A DNA stretch of 64,000 nt from an uncultured Opitutia bacterium (GCA_903877135.1 CAIRCN010000056.1:186001-250000); one strand, 5' to 3'; positions 36,457-47,005 are shown, counted from the first letter of the stretch. Program-made: numbers and translations. The notes: generated by a model from the letters alone, not told the origin.

Positions 36457-36552
36457 GACCGCCCGGTCTTCCGGCAGGTATCGCGGTGCGAGCGGAGAAA
36501 TCCGCTCGCACCTGTGTTGCCGTCTGTCTATCACGACTAATCCCTTTCGACC

Positions 36553-38043
36553 ATGGCTGACCTCCCGCAACCGACCGCTCGCCGGCAACGCTCACATTTC
36601 AATAACTGGATCTCCGCGAGCGGCGGCGTGCTTGCCGCAGGCGCGCTCTTCTCCTTCGCGTTTCTAGTCTGGATGGATTTCTCGCAGCACGAGAAAAACC
36701 CCTACCTCGGCATTCTCACCTATCTGGTCGCTCCGGCGTTCCTGATCGCCGGCATTGCGATGGTGCTGACGGGGGCGTGGATGCAGAGGCGCTACGCTCT
36801 GAAGCACGCGGGTGATCGGCCGGACCGCTGGCAGATCGATCTGGGCGACCTCCGCCACCGCCGCTTTGCCATCGGTTTCGCCGTGGGCGGCGTGCTGTTC
36901 CTCATTCTAAGCGCGTTTGGCAGCTACCAGACCTACCATTACTCTGAGTCGACAGCGTTCTGCGGGCAGGTTTGCCACCAAGCCATGAACCCCGAGTTGG
37001 TTGCCTACCAGCACGGAGCGCATGCGCGGGTCGACTGCGTCGAATGCCACATCGGTTCCGGGGCGGAGTGGTTTGTGAAGGCCAAGATCAATGGCACGCA
37101 CCAGCTCATCGCCTATATCACCGACCGCTACAACCGCCCGATCGCGACGCCGATCAAAAATCTCCGCCCGGCGCAGGACATCTGCGAAAAATGCCACTGG
37201 CCTGAAAAATTCCACGGCAACGTCGAGATCAATTTTACCCACTTTCTCTCCGACAAGAAAAACACCGCATACACCGCTCGGATGCTCATGCACGTGAACA
37301 AGAGCCAGCCCGGTGCCCCGCTGGGCGGTATCCACTGGCACATCAGCGCGACCGACCGCGTCGAATACTACGCGGCGGACGAAAAGCGCCAGGACATACC
37401 GTGGATGCGCGTGACGAACACGAAAAATGGCACCGCACGGATCTTCCGCACCGAGGCGTTCAAGGGCGAGCCGCCAGCCGACCGCATCCGCGTGATGGAC
37501 TGCATGGATTGCCACAACCGCCCCGCGCACGTCTTCCCCACCGCCAACGAGACCGTCGAGAAGGCGATGGCCAACGGCAGCCTCAGCACCGCGCTGCCTA
37601 ACCTCAAGCGCGTTGCCGTGCAGGCCATGCTACAAAAGGAGATCACCACTGAGCAGAACGCGCCGGAAAAGATCGCTGAGTTTCTCACAGCCAAATACGC
37701 CGGCGCGCCCGAGTTGGCCGAGACTATCGCCGAGGTGCAGCGGCTCTACGCGACCACGATCTTCCCCGAACGCAAGGCCGACTGGCGCGTTTATCCCAAC
37801 AACATCGGCCACAAGGACTGGCTCGGCTGCTTCCGCTGCCACGATGACAAGCACAAGACATCTGCGGGCCAGACGGTGAGTGCCAGCGATTGCACCTCGT
37901 GCCACACGATCATTTCCCAAGGCAAGGGTGTGCAGCTTGAAAGCCTCTCCGCGAAGGGTCTCGCCTTCGAGCATCCAGGTGGCGAACTCGACCCCGACCT
38001 GTCCTGTTCCGACTGCCACAACGGCGGCATCCAGGGCAAGTGA
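36553..38043 (+). CDS. NapC/NrfH-like membrane-anchored multihaem cytochrome c
   Basis: 496 residues. Three membrane segments in the first ~130 residues are followed by a periplasmic haem domain. Haem motifs, in order: CGQVCH (a CXXXCH), CVECH, CEKCH, CMDCH, CFRCH, CTSCH and CSDCH, so six CXXCH plus one with an extra residue. The text FCGQVCHQAMNPEL and HARVDCVECHIGSGAEWFVKAKI is the NapC/NirT family core. It should oxidise menaquinol and pass electrons to periplasmic acceptors. The monohaem cytochrome lies 96 bases before it and the 11-haem protein 122 bases after it. Confidence 0.93.
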   Translation: MADLPQPTARRQRSHFNNWISASGGVLAAGALFSFAFLVWMDFSQHEKNPYLGILTYLVAPAFLIAGIAMVLTGAWMQRRYALKHAGDRPDRWQIDLGDLRHRRFAIGFAVGGVLFLILSAFGSYQTYHYSESTAFCGQVCHQAMNPELVAYQHGAHARVDCVECHIGSGAEWFVKAKINGTHQLIAYITDRYNRPIATPIKNLRPAQDICEKCHWPEKFHGNVEINFTHFLSDKKNTAYTARMLMHVNKSQPGAPLGGIHWHISATDRVEYYAADEKRQDIPWMRVTNTKNGTARIFRTEAFKGEPPADRIRVMDCMDCHNRPAHVFPTANETVEKAMANGSLSTALPNLKRVAVQAMLQKEITTEQNAPEKIAEFLTAKYAGAPELAETIAEVQRLYATTIFPERKADWRVYPNNIGHKDWLGCFRCHDDKHKTSAGQTVSASDCTSCHTIISQGKGVQLESLSAKGLAFEHPGGELDPDLSCSDCHNGGIQGK

Positions 38044-38165
38044 GGGTGGCGCGCCGGCGTGGGTGCAACTCCGCACCCGCCGCGGGCTTCGCAAGAATTG
38101 CGTATCATCGCACAAGGCCTGCGTAGCCGCGTCGCCGGCTTTCGGCGCATACTCGTGCCATTGCT

Positions 38166-40325
38166 ATGAATGCCCCGTGCCCCCGAGTTTGCCCGCCCGC
38201 GCCACGCGTGCTGGTGCTGTTTTCTTTTCTTGCCAGCTGGTGTGTCGCCGCCGAGCCCGCGGCGCCAACCCGCAGCATGCCCGCTGTGCCGAACAGCGAG
38301 TGCATGGATTGCCACGAGGCCGAGTTCAAGCCGCGCAAGAAGGGCGAGCAGCCTGTGTGGATCGGCGTCCGGCCCGAGCTGTTCGCCAAGTCTGTCCACG
38401 GCAAACTCAGCTGCACCGACTGCCATGCCGACATCACCGCGACCCCGCACGCCTCGAAGCTAGCGCCGGCGCAGTGTGTTTCCTGCCACCAGCAGCCCGT
38501 GGCCCAATACGCCTCCAGCATCCACGGCATGAGCAATCGGATGGGCGCCTCTGATGCGGCGTCCTGTGCCAGCTGCCACGGCACGCACGACATGGTGCCT
38601 GTCAAGCAGGTCGATTCGCCGGTCTTCAAGCTCAATCTGGCCAAGACCTGCGCCGCCTGCCACGACAACAAGAAGCTCACCGACGAATACCGCATCAAGA
38701 ACGCGGACGCCGCGGGCCACTACCTCGACAGCATTCACGGCCGGGCGCTGGTGAAGATGGGCCTCGTGGTTGCGCCCTCGTGCAACGACTGCCATGGCGT
38801 GCACGACATCAAGCGCAGCGTCGACAAGACCTCGCACTCCAACCACACGAACATCGCCATGACCTGTGGCAAATGCCACGTCGGGATCGAGGCGACTTAC
38901 CTCCAGAGTGTGCACGGCCAGCTCCTCCTCAAGGGCGACCGGAAAGGCCCGGTCTGCACCGATTGCCACAGCGCCCATGACATTGAGAAGCCGGCCACCG
39001 CGCATTTCAAGGGCCTCAGCGACCAGAGCTGCGGCAAATGCCACCAGGACCGACTCACCCACTACCGCGAAACCTACCACGGCAAGGCCATGGCGCTCGG
39101 CCAGCCCAACGTCGCCTCCGACGTCGCCGCCTGCTACGACTGCCACGGTCACCATGACGTCTTCCCGGTAAGCGACCCGCGCTCGCGCCTCTCGAAGCAG
39201 AACATCGTCGGCACCTGCCAGCAATGTCACCCGGGCGTTAACGCCAAGTTCACCGAATACCAGCCGCACGCCAACCCGCTCGACAAGGTCAACTACCCAG
39301 CACTCAACAAGGTCTTCCTGTTCATGACGGCGCTGCTCATCGGCGTCTTCGGCTTCTTCGGCCTGCACACGCTCTTCTGGCTGTTCCGCTCGATCTACCT
39401 GTATCTGCACGACTCGAAGTCGTTCCGCGAGGCCAAGGTCTCGGCGCATGTGGACGACGAGACATTCACGCGCTTCACGCCCTTCGAGCGCATGCTCCAC
39501 CTGATGATGGTGACAAGTTTCCTCGCGCTCGTGATCACGGGCATGCCGCTCAAATTCTACTACACCGACTGGGCGAAGACGATGTTCCACCTCCTCGGCA
39601 GCGCCGAGGTCGCGCGCACCCTGCACCACTACGCCGCGGTGGTGACGTTCGCTTACTTCGCACTCCACGTCGGTAGCCTGATCCCGGAATTCTGGAGCAA
39701 GCGGCGAGCGCTGCGCGATCCGGTCACCGGCAAATTCAAACTGTCCCTCGCCTGGGCGACGGTGTTTGGGCCCGACTCGATGGTGCCCTCTTTCCAAGAC
39801 TGGCGCGATTTCGTCGCCCACCAGAAATGGTTCTTCGGCAAGGGCCCGCGCCCGCAGTTCGACCGCTGGACCTACTGGGAGCGCTTCGACTATTTCGCCG
39901 TGTTCTGGGGCGTGGCGATCATCGGGTTCTCAGGTCTCATCATGTGGTTTCCGAAGTTCTTCACCCTCTTCATGCCGGGCTGGCTCATCAACATCGCCCT
40001 CGTGGTCCACTCCGACGAGGCACTGCTGGCGGCCGGCTTCATCTTCTCATTCCACTTCTTCAACACGCATTTCCGCATCGAGAAATTCCCGATGGACACC
40101 GTCATCTTCTCCGGCCGCATCTCCAAGACCGAGATGCTTCACGAGCGGCGCCGCTGGTATGACCGCCTGCTCGCGGCCGGCCGGCTCGACACCTACCGCG
40201 TGAAAGCCGACGACTGGGAGGGCCGCAAGAACATCGCGAAGGCGATGGGCTTTATTTTCTTCGGCACCGGCCTAGTGCTGTTGGGGCTGATCATCTACGC
40301 GATGGTCTCGCGCTTGGGGCACTGA
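38166..40325 (+). CDS. 11-haem cytochrome c fused to a cytochrome b-type membrane domain
   Basis: 719 residues. Signal sequence, then eleven CXXCH motifs in residues ~45-360 (CMDCH, CTDCH, CVSCH, CASCH, CAACH, CNDCH, CGKCH, CTDCH, CGKCH, CYDCH, CQQCH). From ~385 to the end there are membrane segments of a cytochrome b561/NiFe-hydrogenase b-type domain, with His in FERMLHLMMVTSF, LHHYAAVV and SFHFFNTHFRIEKFPMD as candidate b-haem ligands. It is likely a quinol-linked electron exchanger between the membrane and periplasm. The electron acceptor cannot be told. Confidence 0.92.
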   Translation: MNAPCPRVCPPAPRVLVLFSFLASWCVAAEPAAPTRSMPAVPNSECMDCHEAEFKPRKKGEQPVWIGVRPELFAKSVHGKLSCTDCHADITATPHASKLAPAQCVSCHQQPVAQYASSIHGMSNRMGASDAASCASCHGTHDMVPVKQVDSPVFKLNLAKTCAACHDNKKLTDEYRIKNADAAGHYLDSIHGRALVKMGLVVAPSCNDCHGVHDIKRSVDKTSHSNHTNIAMTCGKCHVGIEATYLQSVHGQLLLKGDRKGPVCTDCHSAHDIEKPATAHFKGLSDQSCGKCHQDRLTHYRETYHGKAMALGQPNVASDVAACYDCHGHHDVFPVSDPRSRLSKQNIVGTCQQCHPGVNAKFTEYQPHANPLDKVNYPALNKVFLFMTALLIGVFGFFGLHTLFWLFRSIYLYLHDSKSFREAKVSAHVDDETFTRFTPFERMLHLMMVTSFLALVITGMPLKFYYTDWAKTMFHLLGSAEVARTLHHYAAVVTFAYFALHVGSLIPEFWSKRRALRDPVTGKFKLSLAWATVFGPDSMVPSFQDWRDFVAHQKWFFGKGPRPQFDRWTYWERFDYFAVFWGVAIIGFSGLIMWFPKFFTLFMPGWLINIALVVHSDEALLAAGFIFSFHFFNTHFRIEKFPMDTVIFSGRISKTEMLHERRRWYDRLLAAGRLDTYRVKADDWEGRKNIAKAMGFIFFGTGLVLLGLIIYAMVSRLGH

Positions 40326-40334
40326 GCCAAATTC

Positions 40335-40373
40335 AACGGTGCCGCGCAAGCAGCCCGCGGCGCGAGCACCGTT
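40335..40373. terminator. hairpin after the multihaem cytochrome gene
   Basis: Inverted repeat AACGGTGC (40335-40342) / GCACCGTT (40366-40373), extended inward by CGCGC against GCGGCGCG-type pairing. No T-tract follows. It lies between two convergent stops, so it may end transcripts from both strands or act as an mRNA-stabilising stem. Confidence 0.4.
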
Positions 40374-40413
40374 CGACCCGCGCCCGCGCGCTGACCTGCT
40401 GCATGACCCCGCT

Positions 40414-42804
40414 TCAGGCGATGGGCGCCGGACTAGGTGCCACGACACTCTGCAGGGTTTGTAGGCTGAACGGTTTGGCCAGCGCGGCCTTGAAACCGTG
40501 GCGCGCGTAATGCTCCAGCACCTCGCTGTTGGAGTAGCCGCTCATCACGACCGCCTGCACGGCGGGATCGATGGCGCGCAGCCCCCGCAGGGCCTCATCG
40601 CCGCCCATCGCACCGCGCACCGTCAAATCGAGGATGACAGTCGAAAACGGCCGCCCCTCGGCCTGCGCCTCGGCGTAGAGATCAATTGCGGCTTGGCCGT
40701 CGGCCGCTACTTCCACGTCAAATCCCATCTGCTCCAGCGCCATGCCCACGCTTTCCCTCATCGCTTCCTCGTCATCCATCACCAAAACGCGCCCTGAAGA
40801 TGGCCGGGCCTTGGGTGGCACCGGCATCGCGGGTTCCGCTGGCGCTGCCTCCGGGCAGGCTGGCAAATAGAGGTGAAAAGCCGTCCCCACGCCCTGCGCC
40901 GTCTCCACGGTGATTGCGCCGTCGTGTTTCTGCGCGATGGAGTGGCAGATCGTCAGCCCGAGCCCCATGCCTTTCTGCGTGCCCCGTTGTTTGGTGGAAA
41001 AATACGGGTCAAAAATCTTCGGAAGCACGTCCGCCGGGATGCCGGGCTCTTGGTCAATGATACTTATCTTCACATAATCGCCCGGGGGCAGACCCGGCAC
41101 CTGGTCGGCACTCAGGACCGCATTTTCCGCGCGGAGCGAGACGGTGCCGCCATCGGGCATGGCCTCCCGCGCATTGAGCACGAGGTTGCGGATCACCTGT
41201 CCGAACTGTCCCTCATCAACCTCCGCCAACCGGAGGTCGCCGGCGATGGCGATCTCGCTCCGCACACTGGAACCGCTCAGCGCCAACGGCACGGATTCGC
41301 GCAGCAGCTGGGAGAGGTTGGACTGCCGCCGCACCGAGACTCCACCTTTGGCAAACGTGATGAGCTGCTGGGTGAGATCGCGGGCCACGATGGCAGCTTT
41401 TCGGATGTCGTGCAGGCGCGGGGTCATTTTCGTCTCGGTCAGCGGGCCCATTTGCGCCAAGTCCAGATTCAAGATGATCGTGGTGAGCAGATTATTGAAA
41501 TCGTGCGCGATACCGCCTGCGAGGATGCCAGTCGATTCCAGTTTGCCGAGGATCAGGCGGTCCTGCTCAGCCTGTTTGTGCGCGGTGAGGTCGGTGTGCG
41601 TGCCAATCATGCGCAGCGGTTTGCCTGTGGCATCGCGACTCACCACCATGCCGCGGCTAAGAATCCATTTCCAGCCGCCGTCCTTGCACTGCAGGCGGTG
41701 CTCGACGGCAAACGGCACCGATGGATTGTCCCAGTGGGCCTGCCGGTCCGCCAGCACATGCGCCCGGTCTTCAGGGTAAATGCGCCTTTCCCATTCGCCG
41801 ATACTGGGGCTAATCTCTTTTTCTGCAAAACCCAGCATCGATTTCCAGAGCGGAGAATATATCACCACGCCAGTGGACAAATCCCAGTCCCACACCGCCG
41901 CGCCTTCGCCCTCGAGCGCGAATTTCCAGCGCTCTTCGCTTCGGCGCAGAGCCTCGGCTTGGCGCTCCAGCCGGCGCATCATGTGGCGCTGCCACCCGAA
42001 GAGAGCCAGCAGCACAGCGGCCACTGCGCCGGCCGGAAAATAGTAGGGGCGCAGATCCGCGAGCCGGATGGGATGCGGTTCGATTGGGCCGATCCACTTG
42101 CCATAAATCCGGTCGAAAGTGCCGTTATGGAGCAAGATGACGAGTGCCTCGTTGAGCTTGGCGAGAGTGGCGCTGTCGCCTTTGTGCACCCCGAAATGAA
42201 AGTAGTGGATGATGTCGTCCACGAACTCGCGCTTTAGGCTATGGCCGTTGACCAAAGCCTCGACGGGGCGGCTGCTGAAGAGCGCGGCGTCGCATTCTCC
42301 GCGGTCAACTGCATCGAGAGTGGCCTGCCAGCTCAGGAAAGCTCGGATGGTCGCACCCCAGCCACCGTGCGCCACGGCATTGCCGTTTCCGATGCTGCCC
42401 TGCAGCGTCGCTATTGTCTTGCCGGCAAAATCCGCCGTGCGCCGGAACGGGGCATGGTCCGCGCGGAAAAAAGCGACACCGTGGAGGTAGGCGTGGGCAA
42501 CCGAGAAATCCATCTCTGAGCGTCGCGCCTCGGTGATAGTGACGTTGGCCAGTGCATCGAGCCGGCCGGCCTGAAAGGCGTCCGCCGAATTCTTCCACGA
42601 GCTGGGCACGATCTCGATCTCAAAACCACCGACACGCGCCATCTCCTGCAGCAACTCGGCCGAGAACCCCGTTGGCTGACCCTGGGCGTCGACGAAAGAC
42701 AGCGGCGGGGCGTTGTTCTCAACACCGATGCGTAGCCGGGGCTCAGCCAGCGCGAGCGTCGCGCAGCTTACCATCAGGCTTAGCCGGCAAAGATGGTGGA
42801 ACAT
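40414..42804 (-). CDS. hybrid histidine kinase with periplasmic solute-binding (SBP_bac_3) sensor
   Basis: 796 residues. Signal peptide, then a periplasmic binding protein-like domain (~22-255; LRIGVENNAPPLSFVDAQG, ANVTITEARRSEMDFS). A membrane segment (~265-285), PAS/PAC (~300-420), HisKA with His in IAHDFNNLL (~434), HATPase_c (MGLGLTICHSIAQKHDG) and a C-terminal receiver with Asp in VILDLTVRG (~724) follow. The sensor fold is that of amino-acid-binding proteins, so an amino acid or related ligand is likely. It is divergent from the tyrosine phenol-lyase-like gene. No DNA-binding output is attached. Confidence 0.93.
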   Translation of the reverse strand: MFHHLCRLSLMVSCATLALAEPRLRIGVENNAPPLSFVDAQGQPTGFSAELLQEMARVGGFEIEIVPSSWKNSADAFQAGRLDALANVTITEARRSEMDFSVAHAYLHGVAFFRADHAPFRRTADFAGKTIATLQGSIGNGNAVAHGGWGATIRAFLSWQATLDAVDRGECDAALFSSRPVEALVNGHSLKREFVDDIIHYFHFGVHKGDSATLAKLNEALVILLHNGTFDRIYGKWIGPIEPHPIRLADLRPYYFPAGAVAAVLLALFGWQRHMMRRLERQAEALRRSEERWKFALEGEGAAVWDWDLSTGVVIYSPLWKSMLGFAEKEISPSIGEWERRIYPEDRAHVLADRQAHWDNPSVPFAVEHRLQCKDGGWKWILSRGMVVSRDATGKPLRMIGTHTDLTAHKQAEQDRLILGKLESTGILAGGIAHDFNNLLTTIILNLDLAQMGPLTETKMTPRLHDIRKAAIVARDLTQQLITFAKGGVSVRRQSNLSQLLRESVPLALSGSSVRSEIAIAGDLRLAEVDEGQFGQVIRNLVLNAREAMPDGGTVSLRAENAVLSADQVPGLPPGDYVKISIIDQEPGIPADVLPKIFDPYFSTKQRGTQKGMGLGLTICHSIAQKHDGAITVETAQGVGTAFHLYLPACPEAAPAEPAMPVPPKARPSSGRVLVMDDEEAMRESVGMALEQMGFDVEVAADGQAAIDLYAEAQAEGRPFSTVILDLTVRGAMGGDEALRGLRAIDPAVQAVVMSGYSNSEVLEHYARHGFKAALAKPFSLQTLQSVVAPSPAPIA

Positions 42805-42863
42805 GGTGCAAGGTAATCGACGACGAAAACGGTCATAGGACAAACACAAACAGAGCCCTGCAT

Positions 42864-42880
42864 CCAACTGCATCAGTTGG
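42864..42880. repeat. short palindromic hairpin in the divergent region
   Basis: CCAACTG-CAT-CAGTTGG, a perfect 7-bp stem with a 3-base loop, 61 bases upstream of the kinase start. Could be an operator or a leader hairpin; nothing decides. Confidence 0.35.
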
Positions 42881-42976
42881 CTTGGAACGAAACCCGCTCT
42901 GCTGTTGGCGTTGTTAAAATACGCTGGCTTTTCCGCGGATACCTCGCGGTCCGCCGTGTTTAGTTCTTTCGGCAGA

Positions 42977-44445
<1,469 letters not shown>

Positions 44446-44446
<1 letters not shown>

Positions 44447-44561
44447 TACCAATGTCCCATTGGTTTGTGCTTGTCATTGCGAGGAGCAGAGCGACGAAGC
44501 AATCCATCTGGATCGCCAAGGTGCGCTGCGCGCGATGACAGAGTCTAAAACAAATTGGTAT
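44446..44561. repeat. palindromic interspersed repeat (REP/MITE-like)
   Basis: Terminal inverted repeats ATACCAAT (44446-44453) and ATTGGTAT (44554-44561). Inside lie a hairpin CCAATG-TCC-CATTGG (44449-44463) and the arms GTCATTGCG and CGCGATGAC surrounding text of the type GAGGAGCAGAGCGACGAAGC. Such GTCATTGCGAGG...GAAGCAATCC units are dispersed in many bacterial genomes. It fills the whole space between two convergent genes and contributes bases to both stop codons. It probably folds into a long cruciform and may serve as a bidirectional terminator. Confidence 0.8.
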
Positions 44562-45634
44562 TAAGCGGTGGCGGGATAGCGGCCGAATTCCTCGACGGCG
44601 TCGAACATGGCCACGATGTTTTCCACGGGAGTTTCCTCCAAGATATAGTCGTGACTTGCGCCGGCGATGTAGCCGCCGCCGGGCGCCATGATCGCCAGCA
44701 CTTCGCGCACGTTCTGCCGCACAGAGGCCGGCGTGCCCTCGATCAGGACGTGGTGGGAGTCGATGGCGCCGTTGAACAGAATCTTGTCGCCGTAGCGGGC
44801 TTTCAGCGTGTGTAGGTCCATTCCGCGACAGCACGGCTGGACCGCGTGCAGGCCGTCGAGTCCCGCCGCGATCATCGCTGGGAACAGCGGCTCGTAGCCG
44901 CCACAACAGTGCAACTGCACCTTGAGCCGGTAATCGTGCCCGAGTCGAATCAGGCGTTGTAGATGGGGCAGCAGGAAGCGCTCGAACTGGCGCGGGCCCA
45001 GTTGCGGGCCGTTCTGACTGCCGAAATCGTTGCCGACGAAGAAAACGTCCAGCGCGTCCGCCGCCGCTTCGAAGATGCGCCGGCTCACCTCGAAGTAATA
45101 GTTCACGATGTGTTCCAACACCGCGTCCACGACCTCCGGTTCCTCGGTCATCTTGATCATCAGGCCCTCCATGCCCAGCAGATCGATGGCGTCGTGCCAG
45201 AAGGGCGACCAATCGCCGCCAAGGATCGCATACTGCTGGCCCCACGCGAGCGCCTCGCCGCGGATGTGCGACACGTCCATCCACGCCGGATCGGGCCACT
45301 GATAGTCGTGCACCTGCTGGAGGCTGGCGTCGGCCAGCGGGTTCGTCATCGGCATGCCGTAGCCGTAGCCATGGCGCTCGATGCCGAACGGCGAGCGGTA
45401 GGTCGCGCCCCGCGAGAGTTGCCCGTCGGGCCCGCACGCCTCCGGTCCGACGTAACGGGCGTGGACGCGCCGGAAATCATCGCCAAAACGCACGAACAAT
45501 CCTTCGGTGTCCGCGATCCCCAAATGCCGTTTCGCCTTGGCAATGAATTCTGGCGCCGCACCGCACCAGCGCGGCACGCGGTCAGGTTCCTCATGGGCGA
45601 ATGCGGCCAGGACTTGGTCACGCGAGGTCATCAT
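44561..45634 (-). CDS. uroporphyrinogen decarboxylase family protein, MtaA-like methyltransferase type
   Basis: 357 residues. Family text includes FAHEEPDRVPRWCGAAPEF at the start and FNGAIDSHHVLIEGTPASVRQNV late. VQLHCCGGYEPLFP (~225) gives the H-x-C-G zinc motif of corrinoid-type methyltransferases. It is only distantly similar to the URO-D-like protein at 5.6 kb and is not HemE. Start at the double ATG 45634; longer readings are unlikely. Convergent with the phenol-lyase gene across the repeat. No corrinoid protein gene is next to it, so the methyl donor is unknown. Confidence 0.85.
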   Translation of the reverse strand: MMTSRDQVLAAFAHEEPDRVPRWCGAAPEFIAKAKRHLGIADTEGLFVRFGDDFRRVHARYVGPEACGPDGQLSRGATYRSPFGIERHGYGYGMPMTNPLADASLQQVHDYQWPDPAWMDVSHIRGEALAWGQQYAILGGDWSPFWHDAIDLLGMEGLMIKMTEEPEVVDAVLEHIVNYYFEVSRRIFEAAADALDVFFVGNDFGSQNGPQLGPRQFERFLLPHLQRLIRLGHDYRLKVQLHCCGGYEPLFPAMIAAGLDGLHAVQPCCRGMDLHTLKARYGDKILFNGAIDSHHVLIEGTPASVRQNVREVLAIMAPGGGYIAGASHDYILEETPVENIVAMFDAVEEFGRYPATA

Positions 45635-45767
45635 GGTCTTACTTGGTGGCATTGTCCTCCTGCACCACGCAAAGCTCAACCTCACAAAATGCCCGACCCC
45701 AATTTTCCCGTCCTAACTTCAAAAAAACATGGCTGCTCCGTCCTTTTTGGGTGCAAATCGACCACGT

Positions 45768-46679
45768 ATGAACTTTGCTGAGATCATCACCGCCCTGCCC
45801 GCCGCCGCCGTCAACTCGATCGACGGCCTGTCTTGTCCGCACCTTGCGTCGGGCAAGGTCCGCGAAATTTTCGACCTCGGCGACGCCCTCCTCCTCGTCG
45901 CCACGGACCGGTTGTCCGCGTTTGATGTCATTTTGCCCGACGGCATTCCCGGCAAGGGCGCCATCCTCACGCAAATGAGCAACTGGTGGTTCGCCCAAAC
46001 CAGCGGGCTTATCCCAAACCATATTCTACCCGATCAGGCCGGCGAATTCGCGCGCCGCGGCATCACGAGTCGCGACCTCCAACTCCGCAGTATGATCGTG
46101 CGGAAACTCCAACCGCTCACCATCGAGTGTGTCGTCCGCGGCTACCTCGTCGGCAGCGGATGGAGTTCCTACCAAAAAACCGGCGAGGTCTGCGGACTCA
46201 AACTTCCCGCCGGTCTGCATCAGGCGGATCGACTGCCCGAGCCCATTTTCACGCCGACGACCAAGGCACCCAAGGGCCAGCACGACATGCCCATCAACGA
46301 CGCGCAGGGTGCCGCCGCCATCGGCGCCGCACTCTACGAAAAAGTGAAAGCCACCAGCCTAGCGCTCTACCGTTTCGGCCACGACCGCGCCAAACAGGCC
46401 GGGATGATCCTCGCTGACACGAAGTTCGAGTTTGGCACCGACGCCGCGGGCAACCTCATTCTGATCGACGAGTTGCTCACGCCCGACTCGTCGCGCTACT
46501 GGCCGGCCGAAAGCTACACGCCCAACCAGTCGCCGCCGAGTTACGACAAGCAGTTCGTGCGCGACCACCTGCTCGCGCTCAAGTGGAACCAGTCTCCGCC
46601 CGCCCCGCGTCTCCCTGCCGAGGTTATCTCTCGCACGCAGGAAAAATACCTCGCCGCGCTAAGGAACCTGCTCAACTGA
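45768..46679 (+). CDS. purC: phosphoribosylaminoimidazolesuccinocarboxamide (SAICAR) synthase
   Basis: 303 residues, the longer yeast/plant-like PurC form. Conserved parts: SGKVREIFDLGDALLLVATDRLSAFDVILPDGIPGKG, IECVVRGYLVGSGWSSYQKTG, FTPTTKAPKGQHD, LADTKFEFG and ELLTPDSSRYW. It joins CAIR and aspartate with ATP in purine biosynthesis. ATG 45768 is chosen by family start; ATG 45729 in frame would add 13 residues. It is followed by the ilv-type leader region. Confidence 0.95.
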   Translation: MNFAEIITALPAAAVNSIDGLSCPHLASGKVREIFDLGDALLLVATDRLSAFDVILPDGIPGKGAILTQMSNWWFAQTSGLIPNHILPDQAGEFARRGITSRDLQLRSMIVRKLQPLTIECVVRGYLVGSGWSSYQKTGEVCGLKLPAGLHQADRLPEPIFTPTTKAPKGQHDMPINDAQGAAAIGAALYEKVKATSLALYRFGHDRAKQAGMILADTKFEFGTDAAGNLILIDELLTPDSSRYWPAESYTPNQSPPSYDKQFVRDHLLALKWNQSPPAPRLPAEVISRTQEKYLAALRNLLN

Positions 46680-46861
46680 GGTGGACCCCATTGGCATCGA
46701 TACTGTTGTTAGCACTGCGGATCTGGGTTGTCTGCATCCGGAGTGCATTGGCTTCCCCCGATGATTCTGTCCCGACTCGTCTTGGCAGCCGCTCGGTTGG
46801 CGCAAAAACCGGATCGACAAGAACGGACGATTTTGTTCTCTTCCGCCCCGTTTTAAGCCAT
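46680..46861. other. region upstream of the ilv-type leader
   Basis: 182 bases between purC and the leader peptide start, with no gene. It must hold the promoter for the leader transcript; I see no hexamer pair good enough to call. Confidence 0.4.
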
Positions 46862-46936
46862 ATGGGCCTTCGCGCCATTATTCTAGTCGCGGTTATTATT
46901 CGCCCCAACTCAGGGTGGGGGCGCGTGGCAGTGTAA
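46862..46936 (+). CDS. ilv-type leader peptide (24 aa)
   Basis: ATG 46862, TAA 46934-46936. The peptide contains LRAIILVAVII, with nine Leu/Ile/Val in the first 13 residues, four of them Ile, then RPNSGWGR. This is the composition and layout of enterobacterial ilv leader peptides, where charged branched-chain tRNA levels set the ribosome position. Its position 69 bases before an ilvA gene, with overlapping RNA arms and a terminator in between, makes chance unlikely. Confidence 0.85.
   Translation: MGLRAIILVAVIIRPNSGWGRVAV
46871..46925 (+). promoter_or_regulatory. attenuator arms 1 and 2 (pause and antiterminator elements)
   Basis: CGCGCC (46871-46876) can pair with GGCGCG (46920-46925), an arm 1:2 stem. 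CTCAGGG at 46909-46915 is identical to the 3' arm of the terminator. It can therefore pair with CCCTGAG at 46969-46975 (terminator 5' arm), making an antiterminator. A ribosome stalled on the Leu/Ile/Val codons (to 46900) would break 1:2 and free arm 2. Confidence 0.7.
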
Positions 46937-46967
46937 ATTTCCCAACACAATTTCCACTCTATCCCCG

Positions 46968-47000
46968 GCCCTGAGCTTCACCGCTCAGGGCTTTTTGTTT
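46968..47000 (+). terminator. attenuator terminator in front of ilvA
   Basis: Perfect 9-bp stem GCCCTGAGC (46968-46976) / GCTCAGGGC (46983-46991), loop TTCACC, then TTTTTGTTT. It ends a few bases before the ilvA start codon (47006), the usual place for an attenuator. Confidence 0.9.
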
Positions 47001-47005
47001 TCCCC

